Assembly (NCBI GenBank): GCA_963920525.1
Contig: OY986440.1
Location: forward strand, 20,670,187-20,734,186
Reading direction: 5' to 3'
Source: Dichetophora obliterata
Taxonomy: Eukaryota; Arthropoda; Insecta; Diptera; Sciomyzidae
Length of the DNA: 64,000 nucleotides
Below, one piece after another: positions 10,017 to 21,593 of the stretch; the first letter of the stretch is position 1; each line of letters begins with the position of its first letter. A program made the position numbers and the translations under genes. The notes beneath the pieces were generated by a model that saw only the letters and a list, made by a program, of their open reading frames with translations, ran no database searches and was not told the DNA's origin.

Positions 10017-10584
10017 AATGTTACTTGGGTAATTTGCTTGCAATTAAAGACGGCATCTTTGTGAACGAAAAAGTATCCTATAGCAAAAGTTCTGTGCAAT
10101 AAATATTTAACTATAAGCATTAACAGCTTAACCCTTTCAATACTGACGTGACACACGCATCCCATTGAGTGTTCTTATTTAACTAAAACGATATCATTCA
10201 CATATATTGTTATATATTTGCATTCCATAATTTTTTGCATGCCATGCGATTATTTACGCATTATATAATTCTGTTATTCGCAGTTGGTACAAAAATGAAG
10301 ACGCTATTGCAAGTTCATGCCCTTAGGCAATTGATGGATGGAGCTTGTAGCTTTGAAAAAAATCCTTAATGAATGGGTTAAGTCTAATTTCAAAGTTTCG
10401 AGAAATCTTGCTTCAAAGTTTTCAATCGCCATATAAGTTATATGAAAGGGTCTTTAGTTTTCGTCATGCAAGAAGTTCCAGATTTTGTGTGTTCATATTG
10501 CTATATGCGTGGAACATATCTTCTTCAATAACTCAGTTCTGTCTTAAGTCGACTTAAGCGATTATTGCTTTTTGGCACAGATAT
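10017..10584. other. Non-coding stretch
   Basis: No repeat ends or genes recognised. A frame at 10369-10557 has no motifs. Confidence 0.35.
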
Positions 10585-10760
10585 ATGCAACGTAAGCAAG
10601 TTTTATGCAAATTGTGTGCAAACTGCAAGTTGTATGCAGCGTATGCAAGTTGTATGCAGTGAATGCAAGATATATGCAACGTATGCAAAATATATGCAGC
10701 GTATTCAAGATGTATTCCATATGCAGAATGTATACAATATGCATAATATATGTAAACAAA
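10585..10760 (+). repeat. 20-bp minisatellite (TATGCARCGTATGCAAGWTR)
   Basis: About eight or nine degenerate copies of a 20-bp unit, best preserved at 10628-10700, decaying to the right. Frames on both strands across it are by-products. Confidence 0.75.
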
Positions 10761-11811
10761 TATGCAATTGCATAAAAATCCGCAATCTACTTATTATAGT
10801 TAAATTCATAGAAACTGACAAACTCTGCGTCAATACTGCCACCTTTTAAATGCAATAATTTTGTGAGAAAAATTAATTTGGGAGTTTTCTGAATAGGACA
10901 AAGGGGATGAAAAGTTTTTTGTTTATGTTTAATAACCAATAAATTAAAATTTTTAAATGTCTGTCTGAATTTGCTCAAACGTTAAAGATGCCGCTGTCTA
11001 GATTTTTAAAAAATGCTTTGCTTATCTATATATAAATAGGCGTAGGCGAAACAGCTCATAACCATTTTCTCCCGTGTCCTCATTAAGGTCCTTTTTGCGC
11101 TAGCTCTTCTAGTTTGAATGTTAGAAGCACTTAAATTTTTTTTGGTATTTTACATCGTTTTTTCAACACAACTTCCAAACCATACATCACACAAAGACGA
11201 TTTATAAACTAAATTGTTTGAAATTACTTCGGATAGAAAACTGCATCCTTGAAAAAATTAAAAAAATTAGCTTTATCGTCTAGCTCGAAATTTTTTGGAA
11301 GGTGATTTTTGGTTTTTCGCTATAAGGCCCAAACCATAAATTGTTCAAAGCTGAAAACGTTTATTTGGTACTGAATTTAGCTTATTTTATCGATTTCCAG
11401 CCTCCTTTTCGACTTACCAATTATATGAGCTTGTCCTATTATTTTATCATCTTAAATTTTTTTCTAACATTTTTTTACAAAGACAGAAAGTTATTAAGAC
11501 TATTTATAGGCCATTGTATTTTCTACCAAAAATATGATAAATTTTTTATTTTGCGTCAATAGTGAATTTTTAAGCAACATTTTTACAAGTGTCTGTTTGA
11601 GTTGTGACATTATTTCTACAAAAATTAATTTAAAAAAAAATGTTTCATTTTGAGTTATGATGATTTTTCTACAATATGACATAATTTTGAGCTAGAGAGA
11701 TATCACCAAAAAATATTAGGTTATTCGCTCTGTTTATGATATAATGGTTAATGAAATAATAAGTCGTTGTTGTTGAAAAATTATGGAGAAATTTCAAATA
11801 AATTTTGGTGT
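10761..11811. other. Non-coding stretch with a dispersed phrase
   Basis: Contains one copy of TATGAGCTTGTCCTATTATT (near 11424). Variants recur near 13074 and 15036, outside the mariner and hAT-like elements, so it appears to belong to an older repeat that those elements entered. No gene recognised. Confidence 0.35.
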
Positions 11812-11813
11812 TA

Positions 11814-12867
11814 TTGGGGTTGGAATTAGTTTTAAAGGTTTTCTAAGAGATGGCGTAACTATCAATAGATCGCATCGGGCACACCTGTAACTATATTCAT
11901 TTCAAAGCACATTGTCTAGGCTTCATTTTTCAGTATGTGTCATTCCACTGAAGTGTAAACAACATATATTTTTTTCTCTGTGAACATGTCGACTTTCGTT
12001 CCAACAAAACGCAATTTGCGGGAAGGTTTACTTTTGTGCTTCCATTTGAAGAAAAAAGCGGTTGAAGCACAACGCACGCTTACTGAGGCTTACGGGGACT
12101 ATGCTCCATCGATTTCTACCTGTGAGTACTGGTTCCGTCGGTTTAAAAGTGGTGATTTTGATACGGAAGACAAAGAGCGTCCGGGCCAGCCGAAAAAGTT
12201 TGAAGATGAGGAATTGGAGGCTTTGCTCGATGAAGACCCGTGTCAAACCCTTCAAGAATTGTCAGAATCATTGGGAGTCAACTTATCAACGGTCGGCAAA
12301 CGCTTGAAGGCCATGGGAATGATTCAAAAGCAAGGAAATTGGGTGCCGTACCAGTTGAAGCCGAGAGACGTTGAACGGCGATTTTGCATGTGCGAACAAC
12401 TGCTTCAACGCCATAAAAGGAAAAGTTTTTTGCATCGTATTGTCACTGGCGATGAAAAGTGGATCCATTAGACACGACAAAGTGGTTTTTCAACATGACA
12501 ACGCACGGCCACATGTTGCAAGAACCGTCAAGGAAACGTTGGAGGCGCTGAATTGGGATGTGCTACCCCACCCGCCTTATAGCCCAGACATAGCCCCTTC
12601 CGACTACCACCTATTCAGATCGATGACGCATGGCTTGGCTGAGCAGCGCTTCACTTCTTACGAGGATACCAAAAAATGGGTCGATTCGTGGATTGCCTCA
12701 AAAGACGAATCGTTCTTCCGGCGCGGAATCCATATGCTGCCAGAAAGATGGGAAAATGTTGTAGCTAACGATGGACAATACTTTGAATAATATACATTGT
12801 ACCGTTGTTTCTAAATAAATGCTCAAAAACCGAAAAAAAAACCTTTAAAATTAATTCCAACCCCCAA
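11814..12867 (+). mobile_element. mariner transposon, internally deleted
   Basis: Inverted ends TTGGGGTTGGAATTAGTTTT (11814) and the complementary AATTAATTCCAACCCCCAA (to 12867) match over about 28 bases. Both are flanked by TA (11812-11813 and 12868-12869), the duplication made by mariner elements. At 1054 bp it is about 230 bp shorter than a full mariner, matching the deletion seen in the transposase. Confidence 0.9.
11986..12790 (+). pseudogene. mariner transposase (DD34D) with internal deletion
   Basis: Reads from ATG 11986 through a helix-turn-helix N-terminus, the linker motif NWVPYQL (WVPHEL-type) and the first catalytic Asp in VTGDEKWIH. A deletion then fuses this directly to RHDKVVFQHDNARPH in another frame, producing TAG at 12469. 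The second Asp (HDNARPH) and third Asp (YSPDIAPSDYHLF) are 34 residues apart, which defines the mariner DD34D triad. The C-terminus ends at TAA 12788-12790. Roughly 75 residues between the first and second Asp are missing. The protein cannot be active. Codon quality is otherwise good, so the copy is not very old. Confidence 0.93.
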
Positions 12868-13137
12868 TAATAGAAATGAAACGTTATTGCTACAAAAAGA
12901 AAAGAAATTGCTAAACGTCAAAACGACACAAGTATCTGTAAAACAGTCAACTGACAGCAAATCAGTCTGGAATTCACTCACATTAAAGATATAATAAGAA
13001 TGCATATCTCTTTATATTTAACTCAAAAAAAAACATATTTTGAGTTGTGACGATCTTGCACGAAATGAACGGTATGAGCTGGTGCTATTATTTTTTCAAC
13101 CTTTACATTTTTAACATTCCTAGGTACTAGGGAAGTC

Positions 13138-14830
13138 AATCCCGGAATCTCGAATGATTTAAGCCCCTTTAAGTCCCGGAATTTTCTTATCCCGGGATTT
13201 TTATAAAAACATTTTATTACAAATATTCAAGTAAATGCAACCATTTCAATTTAAGTCGATATAAATATAGAATTAGAAGAACAATTTATTTAGGTTGAAA
13301 AAGATTGCTAGGAATTGAATCACTTGAGCAAAGACTTTGGAAAGTTTTAGAAAATTTTACAACATCGGGAAGTCAGCTATGTATTTTAAAATTGTCAGAT
13401 ATTCAGACTTAAGACTTAGGAAATAATGTTGTTTTTTTTGTTTTGAAGGCAATTGTGATCAAAACTTACAAATTGCTTAAGATTATCGTAAACTATTTCT
13501 CCAACTAGCATAGAATTAGAACGGTGCTTCTCATTAGCGGGTTATATATGTAATAATGTCCGAACAAAACTCTATAAGACGCATTGATCAGCTTAAAGTA
13601 TTACTTTAATAATAAATTAAACGAAAAATTTAATTTTGAAAAGTCTTTTCCAACCTTAATCTGCATTGAACACAAAAAAATATGAAGACGGTGTGTAAAA
13701 AAAAATGTTTAACATTTACATAATAATACCTTAAACCAGGACCGTAGCCAAAATTAAAATATATAAGTTTTTGTTTCATTTCCTTCTCAAGTTAAGTTTT
13801 TTATATATTATATATGCAAGTAAATATAGTAAGCTACCTCGACTTCCATTACAAAATTTCCATGTGTACCCCTCTAAAAAATAACTTTGGTCTATTTTAT
13901 ACTTCCCAAAATACTTTTTTTGTTACGATAGCCGCCAGTGAGCTAAAACATTTTGCAAAAACCTCAAAAAATCATGTTTTTCGTAAATATATTGGCTGGT
14001 AGAATAGTTGTAAAAAATAAACTGTCAGATATTTAAAGCAGGAAAAGGCTCCTCTAATCTGCATCAAAAAATTTTAAAGTTTTTCAAAAGTTTACAAGAT
14101 AATGCTGTTTTTCGTGCCTTTTTTAAATTTTTTTGAATTTATTTTTACTTAAATTGAAATAACTTCATTATTTCTATTGAATTGCTTACTTTTTAGATAT
14201 CGTTGGAAAGGCTTTGAGTGCTTGCATTCATTCCCAGAATTTCTAAAATTTATGCGTAATAAAGATAAAATGTCAATTTAAAAAAAAACCTGAAATTTTC
14301 TTAAGATATTAAAAAAAAATAAAAATGAAGTTACTACCATCATCTACAATTGCCGATGTCAAGGGTAGTGAAAAAAATAGTGATGAAAGTTTTGAATGTA
14401 TCACGTTTGATCCGATAAATTACGATACATTGATTTTCACTATTGTTGTTTACACGCTTCAACTCCTAACAAAGACTTTTTGACACGTAAACGCAACTTC
14501 AGTATATAATTTTAGTTTTTTAAAACTCATTAAGTGATTCAATGAAATAATTATTTAAATGCATTAATTTTTATTTAAATTTCGACCCTCTGGAGGGTTT
14601 GAACCCCGAAAACCCCCTCTTTTCTGCGGCCCTGACCTGTTGTTTTATAAATGAATTAATTTACATTTCTTAGTTTCAACTAATAAAAAATAAAAAATTG
14701 TATTAAAAACGTTCTGAATTATTTACTTCTTAAAGTTTTCAGTCCCGAACTAATCCCGGGATTCCGGGATTGAGATTTTCGATCCCGATAATTCCGGGAT
14801 CGAGAAAAGCTTCCGGGATTGAACTCCCTA
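13138..14830. mobile_element. hAT-like element with TAGGGAAGTCAATCCCGG ends
   Basis: The left end TAGGGAAGTCAATCCCGGAA (13138) is inverted at the right end as TTCCGGGATTGAACTCCCTA (14830). Further CCCGGGAT repeats occur just inside both ends. End sequences of this type are common in non-autonomous hAT elements, but the flanking 8-mers do not match convincingly. No transposase was found inside the 1.7 kb. Confidence 0.55.
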
Positions 14831-15286
14831 CTGTTACCTCTATCTGCCGCCCTGGGGAGGGGGGTACTCATAGTTCATATCACCCCCGAATTTACCCTTA
14901 GAAAGGTCATTTTTTTCAACCCCACACATTTTTCTTCACATGTCAACCCCTACACGCCACCGGTCTGGGGATCCCATTCAAAAAATGTCGTAAATGGTTC
15001 ATATCTCTTTCGAATTGACATAGGAGGAGTATCATGTATGAGCTGGTCCTATTATTTTTTCACTGTTTCGATTTTTTAGTTCCAGTTCGCTCAGCGCTCA
15101 CCTATGTTTAGGGCTCAAAATAATTTTTAATAATATATCTTCAAAATGTATGACTAATTTTTCAATTTATAAGGAAGGTACGAAATGTTTGTTATATAAT
15201 ATATTTTACTTGTTAGAGTCTATTTTTTTTTTAAAGCTTACTCTAAACCTATTCATCAAATTATTTCAAATTGATGTTGTTGTTAT
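14831..15286. other. Non-coding, with a dispersed phrase
   Basis: Contains another TATGAGCTGGTCCTATTATT copy (near 15036), related to those near 11424 and 13074. No gene recognised. Confidence 0.35.
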
Positions 15287-15502
15287 CAGGCATGTGCTGC
15301 ATTTCGTGCGAATTCAATTCGAAGTGAATTCAATTTATAAAAAAGCCACTGACCGAATTGAAAATGGCGTATCATAGTAAAAACCTGATTTCTGTTACTT
15401 GTCCAAATCGGACTATTTGACATGGCCATAAAAGGAGTACAGCACAAGCTATTTTGGTTTCACATTCAATTTCGTACGAAAGTAAAATGCACCACATGCC
15501 TG
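15287..15502. repeat. 216-bp MITE with CAGGCATGTG ends
   Basis: CAGGCATGTGCTGCATTT at 15287 is matched by an inverted CACATGCCTG ending at 15502. Inside lie short GAATTCAATTCGAAGTG / CACATTCAATTTCG pairs. The flanks show only a possible 3-bp TAT duplication. Confidence 0.6.
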
Positions 15503-16206
15503 TATATAGTCTATAAGAATTTTCTTCGTCTGTCGATATTTGTTACTTTCATGCAAGCAAATCAACAATAAGAACAAGTAAGTTGTTTCGCTTCAAAAAA
15601 TTTTCTCAATCAATTTTCACTATCAAATTGAATAGTGCAGCAGAGCTCACTGTCCCACTGTGTGGCGGGCGTATGAAGCAGGAGCAAGAAGAACATGACA
15701 GAAGACAGTGATTTTAATTTCGACATGAACTTCGTCCTGGCACAGTCATATCACCAAAGAGTCATAGCAGAGTGAGTCATTCATTCAGTCAGTCAGTCCT
15801 TCAGTTAGTCAATTGATGAGGAGGACATCATAGTCCAGTCTGCTGGCTGGTGATATTGCTTTTCGTTCGGATAGGAGCTAGCCCCACCATTCACATAAAC
15901 TTACATTTTTTAACTGGTATTGTGTATTTTTAACTTTATTCTATTCACAAGTTGCTTTTATTTTGTGTATTGAATATTTTTTGATTGCATAAATATATTG
16001 ATGGACGGCAACTGAACTTTTCATAAAATCGCTCAACAGCGTGTGGGTTTGTTTACTCTTGATTTTGAATTGGTTTTTTTAAATTTTGGTTTAGTTTTCT
16101 CTTCAATTTACAACAATAATATTTAAGCTACTCACATTTAGCACAATTTGCGAAATTCACAAAATTTAGTTTTTTAAGAAATGTTTTTCTTTCGGTCCGG
16201 TGTTTG
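15503..16206. other. Non-coding, moderately GC-rich, with TCAG microrepeat
   Basis: Holds a short TCAGTCAGTCAGTCC tract near 15785 and a less AT-rich block at 15640-15890. It lies downstream (minus sense) of the candidate frame 16207-16542 and could belong to the same transcription unit. No motif supports that. Confidence 0.3.
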
Positions 16207-16542
16207 CTATGCTAAAACTGGGTCTTTGGTGCCTTTAAATCTTGGCTCCTGATGCGGTTCGTGTGTCCGCAATATTAGCTGTCGGTCGCACTCTTTTCCG
16301 TAACTCGTCTTAAGTTTGACTGGGATACGCTGGCCCAAAGCATCTACTATTTGAATCATTTTGTCAAATAAGGTTTTTTGTGTTATTGTTGTTGTTGTTA
16401 ATGAGTAGTTGCTGCGGGATAACGACGAGATCTCCACTTCGTCTGTACTTATCAGCTTATCTTGGGCGTTATCAAATTTGCTTACTTGCTTGGCCGGCAG
16501 CTGCACCGCCGCACAGTACTTTGTCCAGTGGAAATAAATCAT
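16207..16542 (-). CDS. Unrecognised 111-residue frame, possible host exon
   Basis: Minus-strand frame from ATG 16542 to a stop at 16207. The protein is of mixed, normal composition with a Thr run (SLTTTTITQK) near the middle. Codon third positions are notably GC-rich in the first 40 codons (GCG GCG GTG CAG CTG CCG GCC), unlike the AT-rich surroundings. This suggests real coding sequence. A good donor-like CAA|GTAAGC occurs about 45 bases into the frame, so the true exon could be shorter. No known domain, signal peptide or membrane helix is apparent. A gene fragment or ancient retrocopy is an alternative. Confidence 0.4.
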   Translation of the reverse strand: MIYFHWTKYCAAVQLPAKQVSKFDNAQDKLISTDEVEISSLSRSNYSLTTTTITQKTLFDKMIQIVDALGQRIPVKLKTSYGKECDRQLILRTHEPHQEPRFKGTKDPVLA

Positions 16543-17142
16543 ACTTTATGTTGTGACAAAATCCAACGCAATTGATATCGTAAATACAATCACTTAGTGG
16601 AATCTACAGGTTTTTTTTTTGTGGATACTGCGCACATCTTACAAGTTAACACACTTTTATGCATTTTCATAAATATTATTTTTCTATTAATTTATTCTAG
16701 ATGGCCTAGTAGACGTTGTTCTGCGCCTTCCTGTCTTCCATGCCATATATATGGGTGATACATATAAGACTTTACCCAAATTTATGGCATCATGTCGAGA
16801 AGACATAATATTAGAAAATATTTTTAAAAAAAAATTAGTTGTTTATGAAAAATATAAAAAAAAAAATCAACTCAAAACATCTTTTTCATATACATAATTC
16901 CTTTTTTATGTCTAATAAGCTTTCAGAATCTAAAATATGATATGTGAGTCGGTGCGATTCTTGGATGTAATGAAATATTGAAATTGAATTGAATTTTGAA
17001 TAAATTAAAGAAATAACAAAAATCACATCAGCTTTAAAAAGTTAATTTGCATTTTTTATAGTGGATACCACAATCTTGATGTATGTCCATAAACTAGACA
17101 TTTACATCTTTCATTTCAACAATATTTGTTGATATATTTGTA
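16543..17142. other. Non-coding with a repeat fragment at about 16697
   Basis: The phrase GGCCTAGTAGACGTTGTTCT near 16705 matches the start of a common repeat seen again at 17652 (CTAGCTGGCCCTGTAGACGT). The rest is featureless and AT-rich. Confidence 0.4.
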
Positions 17143-17520
17143 GGGCTTTGTAGTCTAGTGGAGAGTGCGCTAAACTGTCAACTCAGAGGTCCCTGGCTCG
17201 AATCCGGGTTCGGGCATGGTTCTTTTCACTTTCTTTGTTCTTTCCTACATTTAAGAACTATGAAAAACTAAAAAATCCACAGCTAAATTGTGGAAAATGT
17301 GGAATTAAAGGACAGGAACAACTAAGGGCTGGAAATGCTTGCCGAGGTTAAGGCCTAACACTAGCCTCATCAAATTGCCTTTCACGGTTGTTTCGCCTAA
17401 TCAATAATTCACGTATGGTTCCAATCAATTGCTCTAAATAAATCTATCCCTTTCCTTTGAGGTCAAAGTCCAAACCTTGTTTGAATAATATGCCTTGGTT
17501 CTTTGATCTTTAAAAAAAAA
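17143..17520 (+). mobile_element. tRNA-headed SINE (SINE-1), full length
   Basis: The head, 17143-17217, has a polymerase III A-box-like segment (TAGTCTAGTGGAGAGTGCGC) and a clear B box (GGCTCGAATCC), as in tRNA genes. The acceptor ends do not pair, so it is not a functional tRNA. A body of about 290 bp follows, including AGGACAGGAACAACTAAGGG and GCCTTGGTTCTTTGATC, then an A-tail. The 20231-20617 copy matches throughout. Partial copies lie at 38411-38486 and 56245-56394 on the minus strand. Confidence 0.88.
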
Positions 17521-18075
17521 TTTAAAAAAAATAGTTAAAAAACGCCTTTTTCTAGCATTCTCGAAGTTTCGACAAGAAAAGATTTAAACAAAATTAAAAA
17601 TACCTTTAAGTGCCATTAAGAATGGTTTATGAAAATTTTTATATATTGCATACTAGCTGGCCCTGTAGACGTTGTACTTCCCTTTCCGGTAGTTGGCTTT
17701 TTGACTGCAAGTCTCATTTCATAGCTCAGTTTCGGCGGGTCTATATTTCAAATAAGTATTAATAGTGACCAACTTTCGCGGTCAATAGGTAAAAGTATAT
17801 TCCAAACTGTTTTATGAGTTCTTACAGCTCCTTCGAATGTTCAAGATTTAACAAAAGAGATAAAGTCAAAGCATTACCCGAACTTGTAAACACTTTCCGT
17901 ATCCGAAAACACCGCTTAGATGATTGTAGCTCTTAATAAGCAATTATGACGGTTTGCATGTGAAGTATCTCGCCACTCATTCGACTGACCTATGTTAGCT
18001 CTTACTCTCTTCGGCATTGCAATCTAACTATCTATCTATCTTATATATATATATAAAAATCAATTGCTGTGCGTT
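17521..18075. other. Non-coding with an ACTAGCTG-type repeat fragment
   Basis: At 17652 CTAGCTGGCCCTGTAGACGT opens a stretch related to repeat ends at 16700 and 48193. Nothing else recognised. Confidence 0.4.
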
Positions 18076-19030
18076 AGTCTTGCTAAGGCTCGAAAATGGC
18101 TCGACCGATTTAAATATTTTTTTTTTGTTTTTTTCGTCTCGATTCAGGGAAGGTTTAGAAAAACAGAAAATGCCCACAAATCAATAAAAATGTTATATTT
18201 CAGGTGGTTTTGGTCGTATTAATATTTGTTTTGTTAATTTAGGACCTAACGGTACAGTTTAAACTATTTTTGTGGAGTGCTTTTATTGAAATTTTGAAGA
18301 AAAAAATGTTAATAAAGTATATATAAAAACAATGGGAATATTTGTATCGAAAGTCAAAACTTTGATTTTTATATAGTTTTTTTTCTCATTCTTAGGTAAC
18401 AATGCTTAGTCATTGTACCAAAAACTTCCACAAATTTGACGATATGTTAATGTTTCTGGTGCCAATATTAAAGAAAGTTTTAAGACTAAATTGGCAAAAA
18501 ACTGTGATGGTGAAAAATATTGCAGCAATAAAATAAACGTTAGTTAAAAAGGGGCGGAAAGGACGTGGCCAAAACTATGTATGTACAAATTTAATCTAGG
18601 AATCGCAGAATTTGCATACCGAATTTGAGCGTGATCCGTCAAGCCATTTAGATATGTATTCAATTATTATTTGTGGGCATGGCATAGGTCTTGCCCCTCC
18701 CACTATTTTCCTATAATTTGTTTTTAAACATTGCTCCTTTACTTATACCAAATTTCATCATTTCTATAATCGGCTCACATTTTTAAAAAGTGGGCGTATC
18801 TATAGTGCGACCAATCCCGTTTTTTGTGCAATTTTTTAGTAGTAACCAGACGAACTAAATTACCAAAATAAAGTTTAATACGACCAAAACCACTTGAGTT
18901 ATAGCATTTTTCTTGATTTGGGGTCTGTAAAAGGGGGTGTGGCAACATTTTCTTTTTTCTAAACCTTTCCTAAATTGAGGCGAACAAATAAAAAAACTAT
19001 TCAAATCGGTAGAGCCTAAGCAAGACCAAA
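18076..19030. repeat. Long inverted repeat, about 955 bp with arms of about 150 bp
   Basis: The left arm (GTCTTGCTAAGGCTCGAAAA..., GGTTTAGAAAAACAGAAAA, GTGGTTTTGGTCGTATT) reappears in inverted order on the right (AATACGACCAAAACCAC, TTTTCTTTTTTCTAAACC, GAGCCTAAGCAAGAC). The centre contains typical dispersed-repeat phrases. The frame at 18855-19058 lies in the right arm and is not a gene. Confidence 0.65.
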
Positions 19031-19587
19031 GCCCATTTAAGCGAATAACTATGCCCATAAGAAAAAGTAATCAGTTTAAAAAAAATTCTATTTTCAAAAA
19101 GTTGTATGCCTCCCCTCCCTTATACGAAAATTTTTATTTCAGAACTGTTTTTTTTTAATTTAAATTACGTTTCAATCTTAAAGGAAACAATTTTATATTT
19201 CGACTTATCTTAACCTTCAAACGCTTTTACTGTCAATTTAACACTATTTTCAAAAATAAAACCTTATATCTGTCTTATTTCTGCTCAAATCCACTTAGGG
19301 TTTTGGCTTAGTGTAAAAATCATGCCTAAATTTATGTTTTTGCTAAAAAAAAATCCGATAGATGTCGTTGTTAAGCTGTAAAAACATTTCCCTCAAACGA
19401 CGTTCATTGTCAAACTGACACTATGCTAAGAATATAACGCAAGGAAAAAATAAAAACTATAACTGTAAGTTTTTTCTGTATAAAACAAGTGCGAATCTCC
19501 ACAGAATGCACAGATGTGGTAACTGCGATTCCTTTAGCGGCGGTTTGTCCAATTCATCTTTTCACCCTCTGTAAGAAACGTACCCAA
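19031..19587. other. AT-rich non-coding stretch
   Basis: No genes, RNAs or repeat ends recognised. Confidence 0.4.
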
Positions 19588-19752
19588 ACTTAGGTTGCAA
19601 AAAAAGTGAACGCCGAGGCGGATAGGCAGGCAGACAGGCGCAGGGGTAAAAGTTAGCTTGGCTTTATTTCTATCTCGTTTCTCCGCAGGTTAATGCCTGC
19701 GTTTGTCTGCCTGCTTGTCTGAATCGGCGTTCACTCTGTCCGAAACCTTAGT
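19588..19752. repeat. 165-bp fold-back MITE
   Basis: ACTTAGGTTGC...AGTGAACGCCGA and, further in, GGCAGGCAGACAGGCGCAGG are inverted on the right (CCTGCGTTTGTCTGCCTGC, TCGGCGTTCACT, GAAACCTTAGT). The arms are about 60 bases, leaving a short loop, so the transcript would form a strong hairpin. Confidence 0.7.
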
Positions 19753-20230
19753 GTAGTTGGTAAATAGCTGTAGAAGTAAATAAATGTAGTTTATCATTTT
19801 ATGAATTATTTTAGTTGTATATTTCCAGAGTTGCAAACGAATCTGAAAAAGTCTTTTTTAAGTTTTTTTAAAATAAATATTTTAATATAACATGAATATA
19901 GACAGCAACAATTGGGTTTCCAGTGGTATTAAACTTAAATCTTTGATTGCAAAAAATCAGGTTAATATGTATATAAAAATGTTGGTGCGTCTACATGTCT
20001 AACAATCACGGCTGAACCACTAAAGCTATCCACATTATATTTATACAACATGTTCCTGTGGTGCTCCGGAATGCTTTTGTTTGTATTAGACCCCGCCAGA
20101 TGGCGCTGGGGTCGCTTTTTCTTTAAATTCTCATTTATGAACCAACTTGACTCAAGTTCACACCTTATAATAATCAAATTATAAAAAGTCTTTGTCAAAA
20201 TTGTGGCGCTGGGGTGAAGATAATGAATGT
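19753..20230. other. Non-coding, possible decayed dispersed repeat
   Basis: Includes GTCTAACAATCACGGCTGAA and CCAGATGGCGCTGGGG, phrases of the type found in insect dispersed repeats. No coding motif was found in the 19962-20198 frame. Confidence 0.35.
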
Positions 20231-20617
20231 CGGCCTTTTTAGTCTAGTGGAGAGTGCGCTAGACTATCATCCCTGAGGTCCCTGGCTCGAATCCGGGATC
20301 TTTTCACTTTCTTTGTTTTTACCTATATTAAAAAAATTTGGAAAAACTAAAAATCCACAACGAAATTGTATAAAATGTAGAATTAAAGGACAGGAACAAC
20401 TAAGGGCTGGAAATGCTTGCCGAGGTTAAGGCATAACACTATCCTCGGTTAAAAACAATTCAAATTGTCTTTCACGTTTGTTTCGCCTAATCAATAATTC
20501 ACGTGTGGTTCCAATTAATTCCTCTTAATAATCTATCACTTTCCTCTCAGGTCTAAGACCAAACCTTATTTGTATAAGGCGCATGCCTTGGTTCTTTGAT
20601 CTTTAAAAAAAAAAAAA
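20231..20617 (+). mobile_element. tRNA-headed SINE (SINE-1), full length
   Basis: Same head (AGTCTAGTGGAGAGTGCGCT, B box GGCTCGAATCC) and body as 17143-17520. It lacks a few bases after the B box and ends in a 13-base A-run. Divergence between the two copies is moderate. Confidence 0.88.
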
Positions 20618-21127
20618 TACAAAAATGTAGTTTTCCATAAATATAATTTAACATACAGACAATATTATATTAAAATTAAAACTATTTGACCGATTGAGGT
20701 CATGTGTGAACAATACAACTTTTGTTTTGTCGAAGCAATAGTTCATAGTTACGAACTATCGTACAACTTACGATGTTACGATCCACTAGGTGAAGCAGTT
20801 GTAAAGTTATTTAATATTAGCACTACACTCTTAGAACTGATTGAAAAATCACAACAATAAATGCTATGAAATACCACGGCATTTATTTGCGATTTTGTAA
20901 AAATATCGCGCTAAGCAGTGACTTTTTTCAAGTTAATTAGTTTTTATGATCTATTGAATAATTACATGAATTAAGATTGTGAGCTTTTAGATCAAGTAAG
21001 TTTTCAAGAAGGCAACAACAATTCAATTATTTTTAAAATTCAGCGTTTTTTTAAATACGTATATTTTCTCTGCTTTTCAAGCTGTTTCAGCATTTTGTCG
21101 CTCAGAGAGCCCTAAAATACGTACATA
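20618..21127. other. Non-coding stretch
   Basis: The phrase TTTCAGCATTTTGTCGCTCAGAGAG (21085-21109) is repeated, with small changes, just past the next element (near 21519-21538), so the element 21128-21493 sits between two copies of a local direct repeat. Confidence 0.4.
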
Positions 21128-21493
21128 CCCAGCAGCGGATTTGCCAGTGGCTACCATAGAACTAATACAGAATAAATTACCAGGTAAGGAAGCATTACTT
21201 TTTTCAAAAAGTAATGCGTCTGCATATAGCAGAAGTAATTAACTCATACCTCATTACCTGTAATGTAGCATACAAGAAAAAGTAATGCAGTGATTTTTAT
21301 AACTTAATACAAGTAGTATGTTACTCCATAACTTCTATGTAATGCTGAAGGGAGGCGATCACTTACCTTCTGTCTCATTCAATGTTAAATGTAAGGCCTT
21401 TTATGCATAGTAAGGTAATATAGTCGGAAGTAGTGGTCATTACAAGGTAATTGATGCTTCATATATTCGGAATATATTCCATCCGCTACTGGG
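21128..21493. repeat. 366-bp MITE with CCCAGCAGCGGAT ends and TA duplication
   Basis: CCCAGCAGCGGAT at 21128 is inverted at 21481-21493 (ATCCGCTACTGGG) and both sides carry TA. It shares the TACCCAG terminus with the elements at 36334, 37598 and 59838. No coding sequence. Confidence 0.7.
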
Positions 21494-21593
21494 TATTTTC
21501 TATTTCTCACTCTATTTCAGCATGTTGTCGCTCAGAGAATCCTAAAAAAGCTCCAGCAGCGATATTTTACGCTATTGGAGCGGTTGTTACGCT

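Noticed and set aside
10565..10849. Cys/Met-rich small secreted protein
   Set aside because: It is a translation of the 20-bp minisatellite, and both strands are open.
17143..17217. Functional tRNA gene
   Set aside because: A and B boxes are present, but the acceptor ends do not pair and the sequence continues into a repeated SINE body with an A-tail.
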